From the NCBI RefSeq assembly GCF_000959525.1, contig NZ_CP009832.1:1426001-1490000 (forward strand): a stretch of 64,000 nucleotides of DNA, written 5' to 3'. The DNA comes from Burkholderia multivorans ATCC BAA-247. Its GTDB lineage: Bacteria > Pseudomonadota > Gammaproteobacteria > Burkholderiales > Burkholderiaceae. This document shows positions 16,332-25,285 of the stretch, piece after piece (the stretch's first letter is position 1; each line of letters opens with the position of its first letter). Under the pieces are notes generated by a model. That model ran no database searches. It worked only from the letters and a program-made list of their open reading frames with translations, and was not told where the DNA came from. The position numbers were made by a program, and so were the translations under genes.

Positions 16332-16841
16332 ATGAGACCAGCCGCCTTTCTCGTCGCCGCGCTCGGCTGCGCGGCGACTGCCCACGCCGCGCAGATTCCG
16401 TCCGACGCCGCCTCGGTCGGCGCCTATTTTTCATACGACAATGCGGCCGCCGACGCGACCGTCGCGCTGATCGCGCACGCGCAGCGGCGCGTGCTGCTCG
16501 CGGGCTACGCATATGTGCCGCCCGCGGTGGCGAGCGCATTGCGCGCGGCGCGCGTGCGCGGCGTCGACGTGCGCGTCGTGCTCGTGCGTTCCGCGCGGGC
16601 AGGCAAGTACAGCGGCGCCGGCTATCTGAAGTCGGCCGGCATCGATGTCGCGATCGATTCGCGGCGCACCGAGCCGATGCCGCGTTTCGTGATCGTCGAC
16701 GACAGCGTCGCGCTGCCGGCCTCGTCCGACGGCGCGGCTGCACAAGCCGAAACGGTCAACGTGTTCGAGCGCGCACCCGAACTCGCGCAGTCGTATACGC
16801 AGTCGTTCTGGCGGCTCTATCGGCAGGCGGCCGGACTCTGA
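16332..16841 (+). CDS. Secreted phospholipase D / Nuc-like family protein with a degenerate active site
   Basis: A 169-residue protein. Residues 1-20 form a signal peptide ending TAHA-AQ, so it is periplasmic or secreted. The rest follows the single-domain Nuc / phospholipase D fold: ISKxV-type start (ADATVALIAHAQRRVLLAGY), RGVDVRVVLVRS, and a C-terminal VFERAPELAQSYTQSFWRL. Where the family has the catalytic HxKxxxxD, this protein has MPRFVIVDD, so both the nucleophilic histidine and the lysine are missing. It is therefore probably not a standard phosphodiesterase. The start at 16332 gives a proper signal peptide; an ATG 12 bp upstream overlaps the -10 box. Confidence 0.75.
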   Translation: MRPAAFLVAALGCAATAHAAQIPSDAASVGAYFSYDNAAADATVALIAHAQRRVLLAGYAYVPPAVASALRAARVRGVDVRVVLVRSARAGKYSGAGYLKSAGIDVAIDSRRTEPMPRFVIVDDSVALPASSDGAAAQAETVNVFERAPELAQSYTQSFWRLYRQAAGL

Positions 16842-17019
16842 CGTTTCCCGACCGCGCTCGTGCGTGTAGTGCGCGTAGCGCGCGTACGTATCGTTGCCGT
16901 CGAAACGCGCGGCACCCGCCGGTATGACCCCGCTTGCATCGGCCGCGTCGATGCACGAAGCTGCATGAGCAGGGCGCGCGCATCGTGCGATCGTTCCGGC
17001 GGCGCGCAGGGAGCCGATC

Positions 17020-17688
17020 ATGTTCGAATGTTTCGCCGATCGGGCGGACGCGGGTAGCCAGCTGGCTGCCGCGCTGCACGCGTATGCGGCGCGCGACGAC
17101 GTCGTCGTGCTCGCGCTGCCGCGCGGCGGCGTGCCGGTCGCCTACCCGGTCGCACGGGCGCTGCACGCGCCGCTCGACGTGCTGGTCGTGCGCAAGCTCG
17201 GCGTGCCGTACGAGCCCGAGCTCGCGATGGGCGCGATCGCGACGGGCGGCGCGATTCATCTGCAGTATTCGGTGATCCGGTCGCTGGGCGTGACCGACGC
17301 GCAAATTGCCGACGTGCTCGTGCGCGAAACCGCCGAGCTGAACCGCCGCGAAGCGCTGTATCGCGGCGCGCGGGCGCCGCTGCCGGTCGAAGGGCGCGTC
17401 GCGATCGTCGTCGACGACGGAATCGCGACCGGCGCGTCGATGCGCGTCGCGCTGCAGGCGCTGCGCACGCGGCATCCGGCGCGCATCGTCGCCGCCGTGC
17501 CGGTCGCGCCGGCCGGCATCGGCCCGACCTTCGACGACGTCGCCGATGCATTCGTCGCGGTCGCGCGGCCGCTGTCGTTCTTCGGGATCAGCCAGTTCTA
17601 CGCGCGCTTCGAGCAGACCGACGACGACGAAGTGCGCGCGCTGCTCGACGCGGCGCGCGGATCGGACGACGGCGTCACGTCCGTCTGA
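17020..17688 (+). CDS. Phosphoribosyltransferase family protein
   Basis: A 222-residue cytoplasmic type I phosphoribosyltransferase. Motifs in order: VVVLALPRGGVPVAYPVA near residue 28, DVLVVRKLGVPYEPELAMGAI near residue 60, and the PRPP-binding loop IVVDDGIATGASMRVAL near residue 130. This subfamily (often fused to or next to hydrolases) has no assigned nucleobase. It stands alone here, 178 bp after the phospholipase-D-like gene. Its 3' end overlaps the convergent PHB depolymerase gene by 14 bp. Confidence 0.85.
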   Translation: MFECFADRADAGSQLAAALHAYAARDDVVVLALPRGGVPVAYPVARALHAPLDVLVVRKLGVPYEPELAMGAIATGGAIHLQYSVIRSLGVTDAQIADVLVRETAELNRREALYRGARAPLPVEGRVAIVVDDGIATGASMRVALQALRTRHPARIVAAVPVAPAGIGPTFDDVADAFVAVARPLSFFGISQFYARFEQTDDDEVRALLDAARGSDDGVTSV

Positions 17689-18922
17689 TCGCTCGCGCGC
17701 GATGCGGCCGCCGCCGTGCCGCTTCGGCGAGCGCGAACAGCCGCTGCAGGGCCGGATGAACGTCGTCGCGCCAGTGTGCGCCCGAAAAGAGGCCGTAGTG
17801 ATCGCAGTCGTCGATGTCCGCGCGATGGCGGTCGCGCGCGTCGAGGCCGCTGCACATCGCGAGCGCCGCATGCGTCTGGCCAGCGCCCGTCACGGCATCG
17901 CGCGCGCCTTCGACGGTCAGCAGCGCGACGTCGCGCAGCGCGGCCGGCTCGACGCACCGGCCGCCGACCTCCCACGTGCCGTTCGCGATGCACATCCGCT
18001 GGAACACGACGTCGATCGTGTCGAGGACATATTCGGCCGGCATGTCGAGCAGTGCCGTGTACTCGCGCAGTGCGCGCCGCGCGGACGCGAGCGCTGCCGG
18101 ATCGAAGCGCGACGCGGCACGCGCATAGTCCTCGATCAGCGACAGGAAGCGCTGCGGATAGACGAGCGCGATCTCGCCTTGCTGCAGATAGGTCGGGAAT
18201 ACGGGGCGGCCGTGGCCCGCGAAGCCGGGCGGCACGATGTCGATCAGATTGCGACGGCACCACTCGAGCGAATGGGCGGCCGCGGCGGTGCCGAGCGTGC
18301 TCGGGTTGAGCCGCGCATCGAGCGGCCCGCCGATCAGCGTGAGGCTGGCCGGCGGCGCGAGCCCGCGCATCGCGCGCAGTGCGAGCGCGCCGAGCGCCGG
18401 CACGGTCGCCTGGCACACCGCGACGACGTGCAGCGGACGGCCGCTGAGTGCGAGCGCGTCGATGAAGCCGTCGAGCATCGCGACATATTCGTCGAGCCCG
18501 AAGCGGCCGCACTCGAGCGGCACGTCGCGCGCATTGAGCCAGTCAGTCACGCAGACGTCGCCGTCCGCGAGCAGCGTCTCGACCGTCTCGCGCATCATCA
18601 CCGCCGAATGACCGGCGAGCGGCACGCACAGCAGCACCGTGCGCGAAGCGTCCGCGCGCGCGAAGCGGCGCAGATCGCAGAACGCCGTATGCGCGATGAC
18701 GCGTTCGTCGACCGCCACGTCGCGGCCATCGATCGTCAACGGCCCGATGTCGAAGCCGGGCGGGCCGGCAGGCGCGCCGACGAGCGGCTCGAACAGATCG
18801 TCGTAGCACGACGCCGCTGCGTGCGGCAGCGTCGCCGACGGCCATGCATCGAACGCGTCGCGTGTCGCATCGCGCCACGCGCGCATCCATTCCCGCTGCT
18901 GCTCGACGAGTGCGTACCACAT
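17675..18922 (-). CDS. phaZ: Intracellular polyhydroxybutyrate depolymerase
   Basis: A 415-residue alpha/beta hydrolase that mobilises stored poly-3-hydroxybutyrate granules. The nucleophile elbow is VVAVCQATVPALG, with Cys170 in place of the usual serine, which is the hallmark of the intracellular PhaZ family first defined in Ralstonia. An upstream LLCVPLAGHSAVMMRETVETLL supplies the oxyanion region, and the catalytic Asp and His lie in the C-terminal third, where DIDDCDHYGLFSG is a good candidate for the histidine. GGAAGG precedes the ATG at 18922. It is a single-gene unit on the minus strand. Confidence 0.93.
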   Translation of the reverse strand: MWYALVEQQREWMRAWRDATRDAFDAWPSATLPHAAASCYDDLFEPLVGAPAGPPGFDIGPLTIDGRDVAVDERVIAHTAFCDLRRFARADASRTVLLCVPLAGHSAVMMRETVETLLADGDVCVTDWLNARDVPLECGRFGLDEYVAMLDGFIDALALSGRPLHVVAVCQATVPALGALALRAMRGLAPPASLTLIGGPLDARLNPSTLGTAAAAHSLEWCRRNLIDIVPPGFAGHGRPVFPTYLQQGEIALVYPQRFLSLIEDYARAASRFDPAALASARRALREYTALLDMPAEYVLDTIDVVFQRMCIANGTWEVGGRCVEPAALRDVALLTVEGARDAVTGAGQTHAALAMCSGLDARDRHRADIDDCDHYGLFSGAHWRDDVHPALQRLFALAEAARRRPHRARAIRRT

Positions 18923-19552
18923 GGCGAACCTTCCGGCGGAATGGGCTGACACTGCATTATGGTCACTGCGCGCGCACAGCGGTGGGCGAATTCGCGGCCG
19001 GATGCGGCGCATTCCGTGTGCCTGCAGGCGTCGCATCGCGCGCCGCACGTGCTGCGTCGAGCGAAACGGCGCGGCGCTGCCGCAGTCGTCGGTCCCGTTC
19101 CTGCCGGAGCGTTGCACTGAAGTCGATCGGCGCGCTCGATTCTGCGTTGGACCGTTGTGTCTCGATCTCGGCAAAACCGGCCGATCTCCCGTTCGAGCAC
19201 AAGGCAGTGCCGGCAAGCCACGACTTCGACCGGCGTCGCGCGATCGGTCCGGGTGCCAAAGCGCGCCGACGCCCGTTGCCGACGACGGTGCGACGACGCG
19301 CCTCGATTCGACGCCGATCGGCCGACGATCTCGATCGACTGGCCGAGCCGCAGCGGCCGCCTTTCACCCGATACGATGGATCGACGCACGCACGACGCTC
19401 GTCCCGACCGCGTTCGCAGGCCTTCGCCTTCCTGCGATGGCCGATTGTTCGCGACGGCTGACAAGTGACTTCGCATTCGCGCCGTTTATCCGGAGGTCGC
19501 TCGTCCCTAGAATCCACTCCATCGAATCACGCGTTGCCTGATGGAGCCGATG
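18923..19552. other. 630-bp stretch without a convincing gene
   Basis: Open frames run through on both strands, but their translations are low-complexity, Arg/Ser/Ala-rich and without domains, and the third-position G/C bias that marks real genes here is not consistent in any frame. The PHB depolymerase promoter should lie near 18950-18990. A -10-like TAGAAT lies near 19508 before the small ORF. No repeats of note were seen. Confidence 0.6.
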
Positions 19553-19747
19553 ATGAAAGCCCTGATCGAATCGAGCCTGTACCACCCGTCCGTCGTGTTG
19601 CCGCTTGCCGCGCTGACGCAGCTGATGGTCGAGCGCGATTTCAATCTCGGCCAGGTCGGCCTGATCGTCGCCGCGCGCGGTGCGCAGGCCGCCGTGTCGC
19701 GCTCGCGTGCGCTGATCTTCTGCCGCCACTGCGACGCGCACGCATGA
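19553..19747 (+). CDS. Small hypothetical protein, 64 residues
   Basis: A short ORF with the G/C-rich third positions of real local genes. It begins MKALIESSLYHPSVVLPLAA and contains a helix-like segment LTQLMVERDFNLGQVGLIVA and a C-terminal Cys-His cluster, CRHCDAH, that could bind a metal. GGAG at 19543-19546 places the start at 19553 (6-nt spacing), although in-frame ATGs also exist at 19541 and 19550. Two hairpin terminators follow directly. I do not recognise the family. Confidence 0.55.
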   Translation: MKALIESSLYHPSVVLPLAALTQLMVERDFNLGQVGLIVAARGAQAAVSRSRALIFCRHCDAHA

Positions 19748-19773
19748 GCGCCGCGCAGCGGTACCCATAAACG

Positions 19774-19808
19774 AAACGCCCGAACGGCGCGAGGCCGGTC
19801 GGGCGTTT
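19774..19808. terminator. Intrinsic terminator hairpin
   Basis: Perfect 10-bp arms AAACGCCCGA and TCGGGCGTTT enclose a 15-base loop. It can act in both directions and lies between the small ORF and the convergent proP-like gene. Confidence 0.7.
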
Positions 19809-19836
19809 CAGGGCCGGGCATGCCGGCCGTCCGATC

Positions 19837-19862
19837 AAGCCCCGGTTTCGACCGGGGCTTTT
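19837..19862. terminator. Intrinsic terminator hairpin with TTCG loop
   Basis: A 10-bp perfect stem (AAGCCCCGGT / ACCGGGGCTT) closed by the stable tetraloop TTCG. Plus-strand transcription runs into TTTTCG. With the preceding hairpin it makes a double terminator between convergent genes. Confidence 0.8.
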
Positions 19863-19905
19863 CGTTGCAGCGGTTGCAGCGCTTCGCGAGCGCGTGACGC
19901 GTCGC

Positions 19906-21399
19906 TTATGCGCGTGCCGTGGACGCGACGCGATACACGTCGGCGTCGTCGTTCTCGTCCTCGTCCCGCAGCCGGCGCACGAGCTGGTGCGCCTCGCGAT
20001 GCGTCGCGACGGCGGGCGGCGAGCCCTTCAGCGGCTTGCGCGCGGTCTCGGCGAGCGCGACGACCGATACGATGCCGATCACGGCGGCGCCCATCATGTA
20101 GTAGGCGGGCATCATCAGGTTGTGCGTGACGTCGACGAGCCATGCGGTCATCAGCGGCGTCGTGCCGCCGAACAGCGACACCGACACGTTGAAGCCGATC
20201 GCGAGCGCGCCGTAGCGGATCTCGGTCGGGAACAGCGCGGGCAGCGCCGACGGCATTACGCCCGTGAAGCACGACAGCAGCACGCCGAGGATCAGCAGGC
20301 CGCCGAACACCGAGGCGGTCGTACCCGCATGGATCAGCAGCATCGACGGAATCGCGAGCACGAGCAGCCCGACGCAGCCGGCGAGCATCACCGGCTTGCG
20401 GCCGACGTGGTCGGACAGACGGCCGGCGGCGAGCGTCATCGGCATCATCAGCACCATCACGATCAGCACGAGCACGAGGCTGTGCGATTCGTCGAAGTGC
20501 AGCGTCGACGACATGAAGCTCGGCAGATACGACAGCACCATGTAGTCGGTCACGTTGAAGATCAGCACGAGACCGACGCAGAGCAGCAGCGCGCGCCAGT
20601 TGCGCAGCAGCGTTTCGCGGAAACGCGCCTTCGGCACGGCCTTGTCCTGCGCTTCGCGCTCCTCGGCCTGGCGCTTGAACGCAGGCGTTTCCTCGAGCTT
20701 CATGCGGATGTAGAGACCGATCAGGCCGAGCGGGCCCGCGATCAGGAACGGCACGCGCCAGCCCCACGACAGCAGCGCTTCCTGCGACAGCGACGCCGTG
20801 AGCAGCGCGACGACGCCCGCACCCATCACATAGCCGATCAGCGTACCGAATTCGAGGAAGCTGCCCATGAAGCCGCGGCGCTTGTCGGTCGAGAATTCGG
20901 CGATGAAGGTCGCCGCGCCGCCGTATTCGCCGCCGGTCGAGAAGCCCTGCACGAGCCGCGCGACGAGCAGCAGCACCGGTGCCATGATGCCGATCGACGC
21001 GTAGCTCGGGATCAGGCCGATCGCGAAGGTGCCGACGGCCATCATGATCATCGTCATCGCGAGCACGCGCTGGCGGCCGATGCGATCGCCGAGCGGGCCG
21101 AACACCATGCCGCCGAGCGGGCGCACGAGGAACGCGGCCGCGAACGTGCCGAAGGTGGCCAGCAGCTGCGCGGACGGGCTGCTGGACGGGAAGAACACTT
21201 TGCCGAGCGTGACGGCGATGTAGCTGTAGACGCCAAAGTCGAACCATTCCATCGCGTTGCCGAGCGCCATGGCGCTGACGGCGCGCTTGAGCAGGCTTTG
21301 ATCGACGACGGTAATGTCGTCCGCGGCGAGCGGGGCCTCCGTGGACGACGAGGTGGAAGAAACAGCGGTCGGGCTGACGTGTGTTGCGGTCAAGGTCAT
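19906..21399 (-). CDS. proP: MFS metabolite:H+ symporter, ProP-like
   Basis: A 497-residue inner-membrane transporter of the metabolite:H+ symporter family. After a Ser/Thr-rich cytoplasmic start it has SAMALGNAMEWFDFGVYSYIAV, the classical first-helix signature of ProP, ShiA and KgtP, then the loop 2-3 motif FGPLGDRIGRQRVLA and about twelve helices. Enterobacterial ProP imports proline and betaine under osmotic stress; this protein lacks an obvious C-terminal coiled coil, so osmosensing is doubtful and another substrate is possible. AAAGGAG precedes the ATG at 21399. It stands alone on the minus strand. Confidence 0.82.
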   Translation of the reverse strand: MTLTATHVSPTAVSSTSSSTEAPLAADDITVVDQSLLKRAVSAMALGNAMEWFDFGVYSYIAVTLGKVFFPSSSPSAQLLATFGTFAAAFLVRPLGGMVFGPLGDRIGRQRVLAMTMIMMAVGTFAIGLIPSYASIGIMAPVLLLVARLVQGFSTGGEYGGAATFIAEFSTDKRRGFMGSFLEFGTLIGYVMGAGVVALLTASLSQEALLSWGWRVPFLIAGPLGLIGLYIRMKLEETPAFKRQAEEREAQDKAVPKARFRETLLRNWRALLLCVGLVLIFNVTDYMVLSYLPSFMSSTLHFDESHSLVLVLIVMVLMMPMTLAAGRLSDHVGRKPVMLAGCVGLLVLAIPSMLLIHAGTTASVFGGLLILGVLLSCFTGVMPSALPALFPTEIRYGALAIGFNVSVSLFGGTTPLMTAWLVDVTHNLMMPAYYMMGAAVIGIVSVVALAETARKPLKGSPPAVATHREAHQLVRRLRDEDENDDADVYRVASTARA

Positions 21400-22249
<850 letters not shown>

Positions 22250-22282
22250 GCGGGCGGCGCGCGCCCGGCGGCCGCCGCCTTG

Positions 22283-23017
22283 TCATGCGGCTTCGGCCGT
22301 GTCGGCTTCGTCCGCCTGGCGCCACACGCATGCGCCCTTGACCGACTTGTCGAGATCGTCGAGTTGCGCCTGATGCTCGGCGAGCTCTTCGGCCGTGGCG
22401 GCGAGCACCGGCAGGTCCAGTGCCGCAAGCGACACGCGCTGGCCGTTGGCGGCGCCGGCACCGCCGGCGTCGTCGTCGAGCATGTCGATGACGAGGCTGT
22501 CCTGGCCGCGCGTCATCGCGAGATAGACCTCGGCGAGCAGTTCCGAGTCGAGCAGCGCGCCGTGCAGCGTGCGGTGCGCGTTGCTGATGCCGAAGCGGTC
22601 GCACAGCGCGTCGAGCGAGTTGCGCTTGCCGGGGAACATCTGCTTGGCCTGCACCAGCGTGTCGATCACGCCCGCGCAGTGCTCGCTGAACGGCGGCAGC
22701 CCGAGCAGCGCGAATTCGGCGTCGAGAAAGCCGAGGTCGAACGGCGCATTGTGGATGATCAGCTCCGCGCCTTTCACGAAGTCGAGAATCTGATGCGCGA
22801 TTTCCGCGAACTTCGGCTTGTCGCTGAGGAACTCGGTCGTGAGGCCGTGCACGGCCAGTGCGCCCGGATCGCTGTCGCGCTCCGGATTCACGTAGAAGTG
22901 CAGGTTGTTGCCGGTGAGCCGCCGGTTCAGCAGCTCGACGCAGCCGATTTCGATGATGCGGTCGCCCGTGCGGGCGTTCAGGCCGGTGGTTTCGGTATCG
23001 AGAATGATCTGGCGCAT
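22283..23017 (-). CDS. dnaQ: DNA polymerase III epsilon subunit (3'-5' proofreading exonuclease)
   Basis: A 244-residue DEDDh exonuclease. Exo I is at the start (MRQIILDTETTG, Asp7 and Glu9), Exo II near residue 97 (IIHNAPFDLGFLD) and Exo III near residue 160 (HGALLDSELLAEVYL) with the DEDDh histidine. The C-terminal 60 residues, after the clamp-binding linker, contact the alpha subunit. It proofreads for the replicative polymerase. The gene lies 38 bp downstream of rnhA and is codirectional with it; in E. coli the two genes are divergent. Confidence 0.95.
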   Translation of the reverse strand: MRQIILDTETTGLNARTGDRIIEIGCVELLNRRLTGNNLHFYVNPERDSDPGALAVHGLTTEFLSDKPKFAEIAHQILDFVKGAELIIHNAPFDLGFLDAEFALLGLPPFSEHCAGVIDTLVQAKQMFPGKRNSLDALCDRFGISNAHRTLHGALLDSELLAEVYLAMTRGQDSLVIDMLDDDAGGAGAANGQRVSLAALDLPVLAATAEELAEHQAQLDDLDKSVKGACVWRQADEADTAEAA

Positions 23018-23055
23018 GTCGGATAAATCGGGAAAGGCAAGAAAGCGGCCGTCGC

Positions 23056-23499
23056 TCAGGCCGCGAGCGAGGCGACGCCGCGATTCGCGAGCGCGTCGGC
23101 GCGTTCGTTTTCGGGATGGCCGGCATGGCCCTTGACCCAGCGCCACTCGACCTCGTGCAATGCGACGAGCGCGTCGAGCCGCTTCCACAGGTCGGCATTC
23201 TTCACCGGCGTCTTCGCGGCCGTGACCCAGCCCTTTTTCTTCCAGCCGTGGATCCACTCGCTGATGCCTTTCTGCACGTATTGCGAGTCGGTGTGCACGA
23301 TCACGTGGCACGGGCGCTTCAGCGCTTCGAGCGCGGCGATCACGCCCATCAGCTCCATCCGGTTGTTCGTCGTGTTCGGCTCGCCGCCGAACAGTTCCTT
23401 CTCGCGTTCGCCGTAGCGCAGCAATGCGCCCCAGCCGCCGGGGCCGGGGTTGCCCTTGCAGGCGCCGTCGGTGTAGATGTCGATGGTGTCGGTGGTCAT
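23056..23499 (-). CDS. rnhA: Ribonuclease HI
   Basis: A 147-residue RNase H1, full length for the bacterial enzyme. It removes RNA from RNA-DNA hybrids such as R-loops. The four catalytic carboxylates are visible: Asp11 ([15 protein letters not shown]), Glu49 ([16 protein letters not shown]), Asp71 (HTDSQYV) and the Asp of [10 protein letters not shown] near residue 135. The basic handle is present (IHGWKKKGW). Its ATG overlaps the stop of the yafS-like methyltransferase gene by 4 bp, so the two are coupled. Confidence 0.96.
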   Translation of the reverse strand: MTTDTIDIYTDGACKGNPGPGGWGALLRYGEREKELFGGEPNTTNNRMELMGVIAALEALKRPCHVIVHTDSQYVQKGISEWIHGWKKKGWVTAAKTPVKNADLWKRLDALVALHEVEWRWVKGHAGHPENERADALANRGVASLAA

Positions 23500-24308
23500 G
23501 AATGTTCTTGATGGGTGGTCGGGGAGGCCGCCGGCGTCAGGCCCGGCGCGAGGACCGGCTTTTTCACCTTGATCGGGCCGACGAGCCGCATGCCGCGCAC
23601 GCGCTTGACGGCCGTTACCATGTAGACGGCGCCGAAGATCGGCCACCAGCGGTCGCCTGCGGCTTCCATGAAGCCGTAGCGGGCGAGCCATTTGTCGGTG
23701 GCGAGCGGCGGCCGGTAGCAGCCGAAGCGGCCACGCTCGAGATCGAAGCCGAGCAGCTTGATCCAGTCCTTGAGCCGGATGAATGCGATCTGGTCGTGCG
23801 CGGCCGGCACGAACGGCCGGTTGGCCATCCGTCCGAACGATTGGCGCATTCCCCACAGGCTCAGCGAATTGAAGCCGGTGATCACGAGCTGGCCTTCCGG
23901 CATCAGCACGCGTTCGGCTTCGCGCAGCAGACGGTGCGGGTCGGACGTGAACTCGAGCGTATGCGGCATCACGATCAGGTCCACACTTTGCGATTCGAAC
24001 GGCAGGTCGACGAGATCGCACCACGTCGTGCTGCGATCCGCGGGCGCGTGGTGCGGCGCATGTGCATCGTGCGCGTGCGGAAAGCGGTAGGGCGCACTCG
24101 CGCCGCTCGCCGGATCGAGCACGAGGCCGCGATACGGCATCCGGTTCTCGCGCAGCGCGTCGAGCTGCGGCAGGCCGAGCTGCAGCGCGTGAAACCCGAA
24201 CACGTCGGACACGATGCGGTCGAGCTGCGCCTGCTCCCAGCCCAGCACGTAGCGGCCGGGCGGCGAGTCGGTCCAGGCGGGCCAGTCTATAATTTCTCGG
24301 TCAGACAT
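23496..24308 (-). CDS. SAM-dependent methyltransferase, YafS-like
   Basis: A 270-residue class I methyltransferase-like protein. The mid-section fits the Methyltransf_11 fold: [26 protein letters not shown], then [28 protein letters not shown]. The N-terminal SAM loop is unusual; the position of the GxGxG motif reads [13 protein letters not shown], so SAM binding may be altered. It sits between gloB and rnhA as yafS does in enterobacteria; the substrate is unknown. The ATG overlaps the window of the gloB promoter, and gloB is divergent. Confidence 0.85.
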   Translation of the reverse strand: MSDREIIDWPAWTDSPPGRYVLGWEQAQLDRIVSDVFGFHALQLGLPQLDALRENRMPYRGLVLDPASGASAPYRFPHAHDAHAPHHAPADRSTTWCDLVDLPFESQSVDLIVMPHTLEFTSDPHRLLREAERVLMPEGQLVITGFNSLSLWGMRQSFGRMANRPFVPAAHDQIAFIRLKDWIKLLGFDLERGRFGCYRPPLATDKWLARYGFMEAAGDRWWPIFGAVYMVTAVKRVRGMRLVGPIKVKKPVLAPGLTPAASPTTHQEHS

Positions 24309-24326
24309 AACGATGGTTGCGCGCCC

Positions 24327-25133
24327 ATGAACGAGCTGGAATACGTGCCGGTGCCGGCATTCGAAGACAACTACATCTGGCTCGTGTCGGACGGTCGCGA
24401 TGCGATCGCCGTCGATCCGGGTGAAGCCGAGCCGGTGCGCCGGGTTCTTGCCGAACGAGGCTGGCGGTTGACCGCTATTCTACTCACGCACCATCACGCC
24501 GACCATGTCGGCGGCGTCGCGGCACTGCAGGATAGCCAGCCGGCCGATGTGCCATTGCCCGTGTACGGCCCGGCCGACGAGGCGATCGGCGTAGTCGCGC
24601 ATCCGCTCGCGGGCGGCGCGCGCGTGACGCTCGACGCGCCGGCCGCGACGTTCGACGTGCTGGCCGTACCCGGTCACACGCGCGGCCATATCGCTTACTT
24701 CCAGCCCGCCGGTCCGCACACGCCGGTGCCGCACGTGTTCTGCGGCGACACGCTGTTCTCGTGCGGCTGCGGCCGCCTGTTCGAAGGCACGCCCGCGCAG
24801 ATGCTCGCGTCGCTCGACGCGCTCGCGGCGCTGCCGGGCGACACGCGCGTGCATTGCGCACACGAATACACGCTGTCGAACATCCGCTTCGCGCTCGCGT
24901 GCGAACCCGGCAACGCGGCGCTCGCCGCCTGGCGCGACGAAGCGCAGGCGCTGCGCGCGCGCGGCGTACCGACGCTGCCGACGACGATCGCGCACGAGCG
25001 CGCCGTGAACCCGTTCCTGCGTGCCGACGCCGCCGCGATCCACGCGACGCTCGAAGCCGAATTGCACGAATCGGTGCCGGATCGTTTGACCGCCTTCACG
25101 CTGATGCGCGAATGGAAAAACCGGTTCAGATGA
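24327..25133 (+). CDS. gloB: Hydroxyacylglutathione hydrolase (glyoxalase II)
   Basis: A 268-residue metallo-beta-lactamase-fold enzyme that hydrolyses S-D-lactoylglutathione to D-lactate, the second step of methylglyoxal detoxification. The binuclear zinc motif ILLTHHHADHVGG lies near residue 52. Other ligands are in VPGHTRGHIAY, FCGDTLFSCGCGRLFEGT and CAHEYTLSNIRFA; the last also holds the glutathione-binding part. The C-terminal HxR-type domain is complete (NPFLRADAAAIHATLE). It is divergent from the methyltransferase gene, with 18 bp between the starts. Confidence 0.95.
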   Translation: MNELEYVPVPAFEDNYIWLVSDGRDAIAVDPGEAEPVRRVLAERGWRLTAILLTHHHADHVGGVAALQDSQPADVPLPVYGPADEAIGVVAHPLAGGARVTLDAPAATFDVLAVPGHTRGHIAYFQPAGPHTPVPHVFCGDTLFSCGCGRLFEGTPAQMLASLDALAALPGDTRVHCAHEYTLSNIRFALACEPGNAALAAWRDEAQALRARGVPTLPTTIAHERAVNPFLRADAAAIHATLEAELHESVPDRLTAFTLMREWKNRFR

Positions 25134-25219
25134 GCGATTCGCGAGGACTCCCAAAGCTCAAGCGGAGTCTGTAAAAATTGCTCCAAACTTTGGATTTCAA
25201 TGACTTTTCGGTGTTTTTA

Positions 25220-25248
25220 TTGACGTGAAGCACGCACTTCCGTAGTAT
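25220..25248 (+). promoter_or_regulatory. Sigma-70 promoter of mltD
   Basis: TTGACG (25220-25225) and TAGTAT (25243-25248) are separated by exactly 17 bases. They lie in a distinctly AT-rich stretch starting at about 25170, 38 bp upstream of the mltD start. Confidence 0.75.
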
Positions 25249-25285
25249 CGCCAGCAATTTCCAGCCGTCGGAAGCCGAGATTTTC

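Noticed and set aside
19157-19468. Possible gene of about 100 residues in the phaZ-small ORF gap
   Set aside because: Translation is Arg/Ser-rich low-complexity and the frame lacks any start signal; probably non-coding.
25134-25170. GACTCC/GGAGTC hairpin after gloB as a terminator
   Set aside because: Only six base pairs with a 12-base loop and no T-tract directly after the stem; too weak to call.
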